DNA of 64,000 nucleotides from positions 2,464,319 to 2,528,318 of the forward strand of contig BCHH01000006.1 of assembly GCA_001599595.1 (NCBI GenBank), given 5' to 3'. Position numbers and translations under genes: made by a program. This stretch comes from Beverwykella pulmonaria. Its lineage: Eukaryota; Ascomycota; Dothideomycetes; Pleosporales; Melanommataceae. A model generated the notes under the pieces. The model was not told where the DNA came from, did not search any database, and worked only from the letters and a program-made list of their open reading frames with translations. Positions 24,117-35,646 of the stretch are shown in pieces; the first letter of the stretch is position 1; every line of letters begins with the position of its first letter.

Positions 24117-24757
24117 TTTGTTCAACTTAAGCAAAGGTATAGAAATGTAAATAAGAAGGTTGGTGAAGGAGAGATATTGATGAGGATAAGAAGACGAGAA
24201 ACAAGCATTGGGACGAGACCATTTGACAAAAGGGTCAGACGAAGTTTAATGTGTACCAATTTCGGGAATGTCGGGCGGAGATGCGGCGTTAGCCGGTTGG
24301 AGCTGCGATCTCCGAGTTTTGTCTAATGAGTGTGCCATCGACTCCACAAATATCGTATATTGTTACGGTATCGAATAGGATTGAATTTTCGACGAATAAG
24401 AACTAGTGTCAGCGTTCCAACAACAGAAACCGTGCTCATTATGATGCGGACCATAGTGCTGTATAAACCGGTTATCCGAATCGGGATGGCCAATAACCGC
24501 TCCATGTCTCCTTTGAAAAGAAGAACGTGTGCGACGTTCAAGTTAGTCAGGTGGTATATTTGAGCTGCTATGTAGACGAAGGTCAAGTCTCCTCGAGCAA
24601 GGCTCTGATTCCAGACACTACTGTTTCGAATGTTTTTCTGTTCTATAGCAGCAATTTCTCATTTAATAATAGGTTTCTTCAAGTGGCGGCTATGGAAGTG
24701 CTAGTAACTCAACTTTATTCTTGACTTAGCATAGGCTAGGAACTTTATACTGTCCGT
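24117..24757. other. Gene-poor stretch upstream of FAD oxidoreductase
   Basis: About 640 bp of AT-rich sequence with short random frames only. Confidence 0.5.
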
Positions 24758-25430
24758 CTACTTGTCTTTGGCCCTTTCCCTTTGCGCAATGTCGACGATG
24801 GGTCGCGAGACACAGCCGGAAATCTGTACGTCCTTGAATCCCCTTGGTGCGCTCCTGAATTGATGCAGCGGGGACAATTTTCTTGATTCAGAGAGGAAGT
24901 CGGCGAGTCCGTCTTTTTGTAGTGAGCCATCCACTTGTACAGTCCCCCAGGTGATGGCGATAGTAATATTTGGTCTCATGTACCTCTCATCGTTGGTGAA
25001 AAGTGCCAAGAGCCGAAAAAATCTTGATTAGGTCTTGTAGAAGAACCATATATTTCCCTGGCAACTCCTTCAGGAGATGATGGGGATGCTTGATGGAGAC
25101 AAATAGGGCCAGAACGCAGCGCTGGAAGGCGTGATCCAGTCCATCCCTTATGGAGGTAGGAGGAACATCAAGACTTCTGAATAAAGATCCCACGTAGAAG
25201 CCATCGCATTTGAAGTGGACGACATGGTTCGTCCTGACCATGACATCGTAAGCTTCGCAGTGAACCTGCATATTAGTGCAGAGCATGGCAGTCTCAATCT
25301 CACAATTCGCTTTTTGGGTCCGGCATGACAGAAATCGTATCTTAGACATCGGAAACATCGAATCAACAGAGTATCTCACGATAAATCATGTTGCTAATCT
25401 CCCCCGGAAGATCAAGGAGCCAGAAGGGTT
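24758..25430 (-). pseudogene. Broken 2EXR/F-box-like protein gene
   Basis: Minus-strand relic of the large fungal family that begins with an F-box-like/2EXR motif. At about 25425 the frame reads LLDLPGEISNMIYREIL, the family's N-terminal signature, then hits a stop. One base over it continues with CRTQKANCEIETAMLCTNMQVHCEAYDV, matching the family's 'LLCTNRQVHxEAYDVM' core, to about 24990. A second frame jump near 25000 continues with RPNITIAITWGTVQVDG to a stop at 24758. Two frameshifts and no plausible introns at these points argue for a pseudogene. Function of intact relatives is unknown. Confidence 0.5.
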
Positions 25431-28287
25431 AGAACGCGTCGGAGGCCATATTGCTTTTTGTTTGGGGAGAATGCATGAATTACAACGAAGCGTATACAGG
25501 TTTCAGGATAAAATTATGGTGGAGAGATGGAGCAAAAGGCTAGTGTCGCAAAACTGCAAAATTTGGTGCTCGAATCACGCTCGGGCACTTACCGAACATT
25601 AGACTTTAGGCACGTTAAGAGTGCTAATAGTGCGACTAGGTGGTGGAATTTCTTGCATAAAAGCAGGTCAATCATTACGAATCTCTGCTACTCGCTGATA
25701 GGCATAATCGTTGTGACAGCTTAGTCAACTTTAGGAGGTTCAGCGCCGCCTTTCTCCTGCTTGCTCTCCAACACTTTTCTGAGTCACCCCAGATCATCTC
25801 AGCCCCTCGGTAGGATTCATCTGTATGGGTTCAGTATTCGATATACTGAATATTCTCACGTTCAAGAAGAATAACAGGGGGCAGTCTAGTTGGATCTTTA
25901 GAGGGCTGTAAAAGGTGTGCTGGTAGATATAGTAAAGTTTAGCAGAGCAACTGCAATTCTCTGCTTAAATTCTAGTAATTCTGATAACTTATACCCAGCA
26001 ATAATATGGTTGATCGTGCGCTAAGTAGAGTTGAATTCCTCTGCCAGATCTAACGCCACGATTTCCTGAAATTTCTGTGTCAAACGACGTCATGGTTTCA
26101 TTGTGAGAATTTTTGTAGCTGGGATGTCAAATTGTAGGGTGCTGTGACGGTGCTGCTCGTCAGCTCAACCACACATCACATCAACACGTATCAGATGTGA
26201 CAGTGGCACACGTTCAGCTCAACCACGTCATACGACGTGCGCCCGCCACGCCATGCCACACTCTCAAGGTATGCTCGGTCGGCCTGCGCCCGGACCGTAC
26301 CCCACTGTATATAGGATCGATTTCCCCGAGTACCTCTTCTCTCCTCACCTTAGTGTAGCTGAAATAGAGCCTACTTATCTTATCATTGCACCCTGCATCC
26401 ACGATAGTGAAGACCGTCTCATTATCACAACAGGGGTAGGAATGTTAAGGTGCTCTTTCCAATATTAGCTTTTAATTTATTAGGTTAGCTCGATATGCGT
26501 TTTATTAAATGCTGGATAATAAAATAGAGCTTATTGCCTTACACGTCTGTTGTCTTTCTGCAGAGCCTTTCAGCAGTAAGCGTGCATCTTAGTATGCTTT
26601 CGACTACTGCGCCCCATGCACCAATTTCAGACCACTGCTAGCTATAATACCTTGTTTTTAGCACCACACACTTTCATTGGAACATGTTTGCCTTGTTTCT
26701 GCATCTTGATGAACTGTGTTGTACGCAAATGTTGTGGAGTTGAGCGGTGATTGAATTCGGATCTGGAGTGAATCCTCAACCAGTGCCGTAATTGCCAAAA
26801 AAACCAAGGATACTGAGTTCCAAACAACTTGGTTCTACCTGTTTTATCGGTGCAATGAGTTCTAAAGACTATACTTGACTTGCATCTAATGAAGTTGATG
26901 ACTTTATACAAGAGTCACACCCCAAACAATTACAAAGTTGTAGTATATTCATGCCTGCTATGGCGTACTGTTTTCTTCTGCTTTCAAATATTATATTGAT
27001 ATTACTCTGGTACAAAACAACCCAAGCTATCCCAAACTCCACCATCAACTGTGCACAACCACCTAGTGTATTGTAGGTGAAATCTGCTCAATAATGTTTC
27101 TAAAACATTCCTGCAGCTAAACATGTTCAACGCCTGCACGAGACGCAGTTTATTATGAGAAAGATTTCTTTGGAAGGATATTGACGGGCCAAACATATTT
27201 GCTGGGCAGCCTAGACCTGAGTTTGACCAAGCTTAGAGAGAAACAATTCAGCGTTAGCAACTCCATCTGGGATTCCTTGTAAGATATTCTGACGCATAAT
27301 TTAGTTAGCGATGACGATTATGGTCTCGAAAGATGAGTTGGCCTAGTTCAGCGAAGGCGACACAACAATAGCCTTCAAAGATGTGTCAGGATACATCGCT
27401 GAGATGCTTGCATACTATGAGCTTCATTGGGTCGTGGTTCAATATGCACTACACTAGATTCTTCGTGTACTGAGCTCTTTACTCGTAGAAACGCATTCGA
27501 CGATTCATAAACCTCAATCACTACTACCTTAACAGGAAAGAAGCGGACCATGTTCGCGAAGACGCTCACATCGATAAAAACAGCCTAAGTTTCGTGTGAG
27601 GACTCTCAACTGACTGGCGAAGATCACTGTCTTGAGTACTGACAAGAGGCCGCCTTGTGTCGAGGTGATTTTACATTGGGTGTGAGACGTGCGCTGGCAG
27701 TATATCTTTTTCTTTACAAGATTATTAAATTTAGCTAATGAGTAGCTCTTAAAGCTGCATGAGGAAATGGAAAAAGAGACTTCTCACCACGTCTGAACTA
27801 CACACAGGAGTCTTCATTTCCTCCTAGTTGTCCATATTTTGGACACCATTTCTAGATCGACCCGTAATCTCTTACTTTTGTACCTTATTTTCCCACATAT
27901 CTTCTAAGTTTTAGATCCGCACGATCTGAGAATACGACTATAGTCCGTCTCCAGAGCTTGAGCCGCACTCTCTATGTAGGAACATTTCCCATCTGGCCGC
28001 CTTATGCATGATAAGTCTCGTCAAGACGTATCTCAATGATCTCATTTACAGCGTAGGATCCGAATCACTTACTTTAAGAAAAGAATGCATCTTCGCACGT
28101 TCGCCATCTTGATTCCCATGCGGCCGAGATCGGCAGTCAGCCTAGAAGATGTAGAAAGATGTTTGATTGCTCTGTTGGTGAAGACCCCACATTGATGACA
28201 GGTTCAGCCGCTATAAACAACATGACATCTTCGCGTATACTAGAGGTCAGATATATCACGTAGTTGTCCACACAACATGCTCAAGCG
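25431..28287. other. AT-rich, gene-poor accessory stretch
   Basis: Nearly 3 kb without a supportable gene. It includes the LTR-like relic at 26140-26440. The rest shows only short frames; no coding homology was recognised. Confidence 0.5.
26140..26440 (+). mobile_element. LTR-like retrotransposon relic, copy 1
   Basis: Shares about 300 bp with 45060-45470 in inverted orientation: a GACGGTGCTGCTCG segment, ACCACACATCACAT, AACACGTATCAGA, a GCTCGGTCGGCCTGCGCC segment, then a TATATAGGATCG promoter-like TATA followed by GAGTACCTCTTCTCTC. The TATA box and downstream start-like region suggest an LTR (a solo LTR here, since no internal domain follows). The assignment to an LTR element is inference; the repeat itself is seen directly. 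Confidence 0.6.
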
Positions 28288-28420
28288 CCCCGGTAGCCTG
28301 AGAATCACGTGTTTTGCCACCAATTTTTGATTGGAAGAACTCACCTTTTTAACGGACCTGATGAGTTTGATTGGCTCTGACGTTGTGCTGCATGCACGTG
28401 ATTCTCGGACCGGCGGTGTT
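28288..28420. mobile_element. MITE-like element with ~25 bp imperfect terminal inverted repeats
   Basis: The left end CCCCGGTAGCCTGAGAATCACGTG (positions about 28288-28311, over 12 bp identical at its inner part) recurs inverted at about 28395-28418 as CACGTGATTCTCGGACCGG. The first ~90 bp recur inverted at 38350-38447. A short non-coding inverted-repeat transposon is the simplest reading. Confidence 0.55.
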
Positions 28421-28748
28421 TACCAAGGTACCATTTCGGGAACATCTTGTGTGCTGCAACATCCGTCAAGACACCCGTCTCTATTAACGTATCAACACTT
28501 AAATACTCCTGTTACTGCAAAACAAGCCATTCGCATCTCGGACATTAATTCTGCTGCAAGGCGGCCCCGAAGCTCCGATGACAGCATCGGCTCCAAGACG
28601 CGTACAAAAGCGCAAAGGTATCCGCAGGCGTGCACCCACAGCATAAGGTGCTCACCGAAAGCAATATTCACAGTAGGAAATAGCAGGAATTAAATTGTTT
28701 CTTAAATACATGATTAGTAGTACTACCCTCCTTGCCGGACCTCATCCT

Positions 28749-31217
28749 TCAATATCGAGCAATCGCTCGCTCGAAAGCCTTGATCATTGGCTGGTACAGA
28801 TTGTCCTCGTCATGATAAGTGCCAGTAAAGAGGTCTTCCCGAAAGAGTGCGTCCCGGAGTTCATTGGCTAGCTCCTTGAGGCCCTCAAACTCTTGCGGGA
28901 ACTCGAGAAGGATGCGTGGGAATCTTTTCTTAATCATATGGGCTGTTTTCACTTCCACTATATCTTGGTAGCTTCCTATGTACCAACGTCGAAGCCGGCT
29001 CGTCGTAGGCAGCGTCCTATCTCTCCCCCGAATAACAACCCATAGGAACACATAAAAAAAAGACTCCAAGTCATGACGATACGTATGTGGTTCACCTTCA
29101 AGGACTTCAATCGCCATGAATTGCATGGTACCAGTTCGATGTCTCGCTCCGGTGGGACCATCAAGCTCCTTCCCCAAATCCAAGTCGATCAGCATACCTT
29201 TCGGGTCTCCTTCTTGCTGCGTGTCCGTGATGATGATATTGTTCTCCGAGATGTCGCGATGGAGTATCTTTCCGTCCTTGTACAGAGATCTGTGCGCTCG
29301 GACAAAGTCGCGACATGCCTCGAGAAGCTCCTGGATGGAGGTGAACTCGTGGAGAAGTCGCCCTGGAGGGGAGATCACCAAACAAGAGAATATCCGACCC
29401 TCGAAAGATCCGTCGTCCTGCTCTGGTGGAGCGGTGATACTGTTTGCTTTGGGGGGATTCTCGTCCGCACGTATGTCGAAACCAGCAACACCCACCTGTG
29501 CAGTGGCTAGATCTGCGGCATTTGATTTGAAACGCTTTGGTGGAGTCGCTATCACCTTGTCTTCCGCCATCTTTCGCTTCTGTCCAGACAATGTGCTAAG
29601 AGGAGCCAGACTGCTGCTCCTTAGGCTGATCGACAACATGCAGCTCGAATTTGAGCAGCTCGATTTTGAGCAGATCCGGGTGATGGAGTCTCGCTTGACC
29701 GGTCTGAACTTTTGGGGCTTCCGGAATTCTAGCTTCCTCCTCATATTAGCTATTGTCTCTAGATCCCGATGACTGATAAACTTTGCCACACCCCATACGT
29801 TTCTTTCTTTTGCCAACTTCAAGAGTTCTCCTTCGGCCCGCCTCTTGTCTGATCGCCATGCGAATTTAACAACATACTCCCAGCGCTTAGACTCGTGCTT
29901 CTTTGCGCGATAGCAGGTGGTCCCTCTGCACACAATGGCCCGCTGAAATGCGATTGGCTTGTCTTCTAGATAGAGGCGCTCTTCCTCCTTGCCCTCCTCT
30001 TCCAACACAATATAATTGCCGTTTTTGTCTTCTTTGATGTATGTGTTCACACCCAGCTCCCCGTCGCCCATCCTTGTGTAGCCAAACATGATCCTAATAA
30101 ATCGACGTGGGTCCTTGTGAATGTTGAATTTCTCGCTACTGTATAGCCCTGCTCTGTCAAACACCCAAAGCTCTATTAAGGATCCACAAATAATAAAGCC
30201 ATGGAGGAATTGCCTTGTCGGTTGTGCAACAAACACTTCTTGGGCGAGTCCAGTAAATTTGAGTAATTCTTCCGTGTATTTATTACTCATTTCGCTCTGC
30301 TTGAGCACTCCAATCACACGTACGTCCTCCCAGTGGAACATGTCGTTATTTTTGGGGCCACTTGAAGGAGCTAGGAAGAGATCTGGCTTGCGCTTGCAGG
30401 TGGAGCCAGGCAGCAGTTGATCATCAGATGTGTAGAACTTCCCACGTCCTCTGTCTCTGGAGAGGAAGTTGATCTGAAATTCCCTGAACCACTCTATAAA
30501 ATTGCGTTCAGATAGGACTGCTGGGTATTCTGTCCAACGCCCGCCTTGCATTTGAGGATTTACTGTTTCAGCAATGCGCTCCGCCTCAGCTGACCACTCT
30601 TTCCCTTCAAAGTATCTCTCATAGAAGCCTCCCGTATCCTTGTGTACACGCCCATTGAGTTCTTGACGCATGCGCTCGTCGATTTCGCCGTGTGTCTGTT
30701 CGTTGGCTTGTTGGGAGGAGGACGTGGACTTGACCGGAGTGTCGAGGAGAAGTGAATTAGGTAAAATCGGCGGCGGTGTCGTGGCCTTAAGTGTAACTAA
30801 AGCAATTACTACATCCCAGATGATCTGATCAGGCGCTTGGTCCAATATAAGTTGGAAGAGTAGAAGGAAAGGCTTGGGATCGAAGTCGGTGGTTAAAATC
30901 ACTGTACCTACAGAGGTCATAATGTCTGAGCGGAGGTTTTCGCCCCCTGTTCTAGAGCGAAGATGTTCGGTTGCCGGGAGCCCTACGAGGGTATCGAAGA
31001 GACGAAACGCCAAATTCTTTACGTCTACACATGGTCAGCTGGATAGACAGATTATAGGAGCTCCATTACCTTGAGATGCTTTGTCGAAGAGAGCGATGTC
31101 CTTAAGCAAATTCAGATATCCATGAGTACCAATTTTCTCCAAGGTCGATTTGATGTCGTGCCGGCTCGCGTTAAGCCCCTCCCCGATGGGATATTCGTGG
31201 ATGTTAGGGTCGCCCAT
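28749..31217 (-). CDS. FunK1-type fungal protein kinase
   Basis: Fungus-specific FunK1 kinase family, often expanded and of unknown role. Exons are 31217-31070 and 31024-28749 (intron 31069-31025), giving 807 aa. The N-terminal half carries the family's non-kinase region (FIEWFREFQINFL, KRKPDLFLAP, RVIGVLKQSE). The kinase half has the catalytic loop HRDISENNIII (H638 R D) and LIDLDLGKELDG, where the usual DFD/DFG is DLDL, then RTGTMQFMAIEVL as the activation-segment end. A basic, Ser-rich insert lies between the N- and C-lobes. The start is the ATG at 31217 (MGDPNIHEYP); the frame upstream has only a TTG. Confidence 0.88.
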
Positions 31218-31622
31218 AATCAAAAATGGTTGAGGAGCAAATATCTTTACCCTAGAGCTAAAGAGCTCAGGATCTAGGAAAGGGGAATGTGAAAGGACGC
31301 GGTGTTGATGGAGACGGCGGGCAGAGAGAGTGCGACAAAGCGCAGCTGCACTAGTCTAGCTGCTGGTTGTAGAAGGTGTGTTTGCACTGCTTGCTCGCGA
31401 CGCAGAGTGCAATGGTAATTAGGATGAGCTTTGGGGGAAGGAGGTTCTGAGTCATGTGATTATATTCTCGGCACAAGGGCGAATGTGACTCAGACTGTGA
31501 CTGTCACGCTTGCTATGACGGCATGTGGCCGTGGCTGCGGATACGCGCAAAAGATTAGGTAGCAGTATCCATAGCAGGACGCTATCCTGGAGCATGGACA
31601 CACGAGTATTATCCTCGCGTCA
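31218..31622. other. Intergenic region FunK1 / FPGS
   Basis: About 405 bp between the FunK1 start and the FPGS stop, both minus strand. Nothing recognised. Confidence 0.5.
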
Positions 31623-33335
31623 CTACGTACCACCAGTCTCCAGAACCTCGAGAGAGCCACCCACCAGATGCAAGCTGCCAGTAATAAGGACCATAACCTC
31701 AGCTTTGCTATCCCCGACTTCATGTGCCCAGTCTCTTGACACCGTCCGCGCTGTGTGGACAGCTTCTTCGATGGTTTTCAAGACACTCACAGACGCTGTG
31801 GGATCGATCTCAGACCAAGTCTTTGCGAGCGCTTTCTGCACAGCCAATGTGTCGACATCTTGTTGATTCGTATTGATCGAGACGAGGTCAGGCTTGTACC
31901 CAGCGTCAAAAGTCTGATTTGTCGTAAAAATGACGTGGGAGAACGGCGGCTCGGCCCCGGATGCAACACCCGCTTGAAGCGCTGCGTACAACGCTTTGGC
32001 TAGCGCATTCGCGTCACGCGTTTGTTGGTTGAAAATAAGAATGCGTGGTGCCTTCTTCGTCTCCGTGTGTGACGAGGCCGACGCAGCTGTGATTTGATCC
32101 GCGAACCAACGCCCGGTGACCTCGATACTTTCCAGTGTATGACCTCCGTCGATATGCCAAGCTATATTCTTTTCTCTCCGTACTTCGCATCGGCCAGGCC
32201 AGTGAACTTGTTCGAGGCCTTTGATGAACTCTGGAGGAAGGACAATATGCGGCACGACTGTTGGGTCGGGAATGGAAGTGTGTCCGAGCGTACGAAGATG
32301 TGCCGCAGCAGCAGCAATAGCCACCGATGCATTGATCTTCTGGAAGGACGCGGACAGCCCTAGCTTGACTTCGTTGTTCACCAGAGCCGGATGCAAATCC
32401 ACAATGTGCAGAGTGGTGCCCTTTTCCATTGCGCGCTCTTGGAGCACGGTTATGGCCTCCTCACTCTGGGGCGCCGTGAAGGCTATGCTGCCTGGCTTGA
32501 ATATCCCGGCCTTGTTCCACGCGATCTCGGGAAGCGTAGAGCCCAGCATGGCAGTGTGATCGATGCCTAGGCTGGTCACCGCCGTTACAGTAGGCTTTAC
32601 GAATATGTTCGTGCTGTCGTATTCTCCACCAATGCCACACTCTACCACTGCTGTGTCCACGCCTTCGTTGAGATATGCATGCAGCGCCATTAGTGTTAGG
32701 TACCGAAAGTACACTGGCTTGGTCGCTGTTTCGAGAGGGACCTCGGCTGCCTTGGCCGCAGCCTCAAGGCGATCCCATACCTCAAAGAAGTATTTCGCGA
32801 ACTTCTCCTCCGAGATGGGCTCGTTGTCGACCTGTATCCGCTCGCGCACAAATCGAAGGTGGGGGGACGTGTAGAGGCCAATTTTGGTGGGCTTGGTGGA
32901 GGACGGTAGGTACTGCGCGAGGATGGAGGAGATGAAGGCGCTCGTGGAACCTTTTCCTTTGGTTCCAGCGATATGTATGGGGTTCAGTCGATCAAAGTCT
33001 GAGGGCTATGGGGTGCTGTGAGTAAACGCTGCTAAGCGGCAACCGCCAGGGAGCCGCACACCTCATATCCAATCTTCCGGCACCATTCTAGCATCTCAGG
33101 TATTGCTTGCTTATTCATTCCCTTTCCTGACTTCCGTATCGCGTCCACGATGGAGAAGTTAGACTGGAGCGTGTTAAGCGCTGCGACAGCGGCCTGCTAA
33201 CAGTCAGACCGGCTCAAGTGTGGGAAGCAGCTCACGCACTCCATAGTCCCGCTGCTCCATGCTGGACGAGTGGTAGTGCGCACGAGCAATTGAGGAGAGG
33301 CGTTGGCAGCACAGATGTCTCTGCGCTATGAACAT
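31623..33335 (-). CDS. MET7: Folylpolyglutamate synthase with mitochondrial presequence
   Basis: Adds glutamates to folates so they are kept in cytosol and mitochondria; needed for methionine and thymidylate synthesis (yeast MET7, Neurospora met-7). Exons are 33335-33240, 33193-33062 and 33005-31623, phase 0, giving 536 aa. The ATP-binding loop HIAGTKGKGST lies at about residues 87-97; GIGGEYDSTN and SLGIDHTAMLG are the Mur-ligase-type centre; HIDGGHT and a C-terminal LITGSLHLVGGSLEVLE complete the family. Residues 1-25 (MFIAQRHLCCQRLSSIARAH) are Arg/Ser-rich with no acid, a mitochondrial targeting sequence. A second in-frame ATG at 33260 (MEQRDYG) would give the cytosolic form. Confidence 0.95.
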
Positions 33336-33774
33336 GAGGGCATGGTGAGGCTGGAGAGGGAAGTGTGAATGTTTTTCGCCAAATTCCAATAGAAGCCGAT
33401 GACGCATGCGCTAGGTAGCGCCACCGACCGCACACCCCCAACGGAATGCCCTTTTCCGTTCTGCTCCCGCCCTCAAACCCCATAGAGCCTTACATGTTTG
33501 GCACTCGTTCCTCCTGCGCCGGTCTGGTTGTGTGTTGGATGATCCTTCTCGTCATCCACTTCAATGCCTACGGAGTAAGGATGTTGCTGTCCACCCCCGG
33601 AAGCGCCCCGACAGAGTACTGTGTACACACCAAGTTCTTGCGCCCTCAAGGGCGATTATCACGTTGATTTCTAAACATAGCGCCCTCGATAGGCGTTCCC
33701 AAAAGGAAAGAAGACTTGCAATCAAGCAAAGCTTGATTCCAACGTTGTCAAGCCATCAGCCCATCTTTCGGTTA
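33336..33774. other. FPGS upstream region, left flank of transposon
   Basis: About 440 bp. An in-frame ATG at 33407 could extend FPGS by 24 residues but looks less like a presequence. No other feature seen. Confidence 0.5.
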
Positions 33775-33814
33775 AGCCGCCCCACCAACCTATTGCGCAC
33801 CCCACCTATTGCGC
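33775..33814 (+). repeat. Left terminal inverted repeat of pogo element
   Basis: Begins AGCCGCCCCACCAACC; identical over 40 bp to the reverse complement of the right end, then diverges. Confidence 0.95.
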
Positions 33815-33894
33815 GCGACGCGTTCGCGTACATAGAAATCTACCAATTGCAATATCTCCACAACCACATATCATTATCACGTATAATCGTAGTT

Positions 33895-35532
33895 ATGAAG
33901 CCTCAATACACCCCTCATGATCTCAAGCACGCGATATATGACGCTGAGGTGCTACAAGGCGCCTCGGTACGGTCCATAGCCTCAGACTACGCGATCCCAC
34001 CCTCCACACTTCGAGCCCGCCTCAATGGCCGCACCAACGCGGTATCCGCACAGTTACCACGTCAGAAGCTCTCTCCAGATCAGGAGAAGTGGCTCGTTGA
34101 TTGGATACTCAAGGAACATAGCCTTTGGCGTGCTCCAAGCCATGCTATAGTACGCGAAATGGCCAACTGCATCGCACGCGCCAACGGCGACAACGTTCCC
34201 GTAGGCAAGAACTGGGTCAACGGCTTTAAAGCTCGTAATCCAATTATCACCACCTTAATTGGTCAATCACTTGATAAAGAACGCGTCAATAGGTCAGAAA
34301 AGTCAACTCTTAAGGGGTTCTTCACCCTATTAAAGGCCGTCGTTAGCGAACACCATATCAAGCCATCTAATATCTGGAATATGGATGAACACGGCCTTCG
34401 GCAAGGCAGCCGTAGCAATAGGAGGGTACTAGGACCTGTGACAAAGTTAGGATCCAAGCGCACGTACGTGAAAGAGCCTAGAACGACTAATTAGGTATCA
34501 ATTCTAGAATGCGCCAGCGCTGAGGGCTGCTTGATCAAGCCTCTTATTATATTTAAGGGTGCAGGGCTTCACAGTACTTGGTTTCCTGTTGACAACGCGC
34601 CTAATTGGCACTATACAGTGTCTGAAAATGGCTAGACATTAAATAATATTGGTCTGTGGTGGCTGGAGGCTAAATTTCTGCCAGAAAGTACGCCTAACAA
34701 CTTATCTAACTGGCGGCTTCTCATCTGTGATGGCCACGGCTTGCATGCAACGACAGACTTTATGTAGATGGCCAAAACTAATTGGATCTTTGTTATATAC
34801 TTGCCTCCTCACACTTCACACCTACTTTAGCCTCTTAACCTATTATTCTTTGGCCTACTAAAGCAGAACTACTGTTGGGAGCTAGATAAGCTGTTAGCCC
34901 TATCTAATGCAGCACTAGTCAAGCGCAGTCACTTCCTTATACTATACGCAGACTCTTAAGACTGTGTTACAGCTAATTATATTACGACAGGATTCTGTAC
35001 AGCTGGTATACACCCATACAACCCTAGAAAGGTCCTTGATTCTTTACAACTACCATGCAATAAGAGAGCCATATTACCTCTAACAACTCCAAGCCCACCC
35101 AGGAAGCGCAAACAATCACCTATAGTTTGTACACCATCTAAACCTCAAGAGATACCCTATCTATTGGCAAATCTAACAGATGGGCAAGGATCTAGGGTGC
35201 AACAGCAAGTACAGAAGGTGCTAGTGAAGGGTTGGTCGCAGCAATTAACTGAGTTGGCTTCAGCTGAGGCGCGCATTGCAAAACTTGAGGCTCAGGTTGA
35301 GGATCTTAAGCCTAATAAACGCACGAAGGTCAAAGTAGACCTCAACGTCAGCTTTGCAGGGCTTGACAATATTAAGGTTGCACAGGAGCGGTCACAAAAG
35401 GCTCTAGCAAGGGGTGGGCTTCGCCAAGGGCGCGGAGCGACGACGAGGTCTACCAGAGGCCGTGGACGAGGCGGGCGACGAGGAAAATCATCAGGATGGC
35501 TCGGTAGACTGTCTAGCTTCATTTTTGGATAG
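33895..35532 (+). pseudogene. Pogo-type transposase, interrupted by five in-frame stops
   Basis: One frame runs from the ATG at 33895 to the stop at 35532 (545 codons) without any frameshift, but carries stops at 34492 (TAG), 34633 (TAG), 34765 (TAG), 34828 (TAG) and 34957 (TAA). All five could arise from CAG, CAA or TGG by C-to-T or G-to-A transitions. The N-terminus has a psq-type helix-turn-helix (VRSIASDYAIPPSTLRARL) and a CENP-B-type second HTH (EKWLVDWILKEHSLWR). Catalytic aspartates are in WNMDEHG and LLICDGHGLH, with the third in the LLFFGLLK-containing part. The tail is Arg/Gly-rich (RGRGRGGRRGK). The product cannot be made from this copy. Confidence 0.9.
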
Positions 35533-35606
35533 TTTTGGAAGTTAAAACATGAAAAATTGTTATACAAGATACAATTTTGATGACGAGGTTACCTCTTCGG
35601 GCGCGT

Positions 35607-35646
35607 GCGCAATAGGTGGGGTGCGCAATAGGTTGGTGGGGCGGCT
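35607..35646 (-). repeat. Right terminal inverted repeat of pogo element
   Basis: Ends ...GGTGGGGCGGCT followed by TA; exact inverse of 33775-33814. Confidence 0.95.

Larger units (their letters stand above)
33775..35646 (+). mobile_element. Pogo/Fot1-type (Tc1-mariner superfamily) DNA transposon, complete ends
   Basis: 1,872 bp element bounded by perfect 40 bp terminal inverted repeats (33775-33814 and 35607-35646) and flanked on both sides by TA (33773-33774, 35647-35648), the target duplication of this superfamily. Each end contains a near-duplicate unit, CCAACCTATTGCGC then CCCACCTATTGCGC. Length, TA target and transposase type match Fot1/Pot2-like elements of filamentous ascomycetes (1.8-1.9 kb). 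The ends are intact, whereas the transposase frame has five stops. Confidence 0.93.

Noticed and set aside
28331..28693. 120-codon + strand frame
   Set aside because: Starts inside the MITE-like element and shows no homology; chance open frame.
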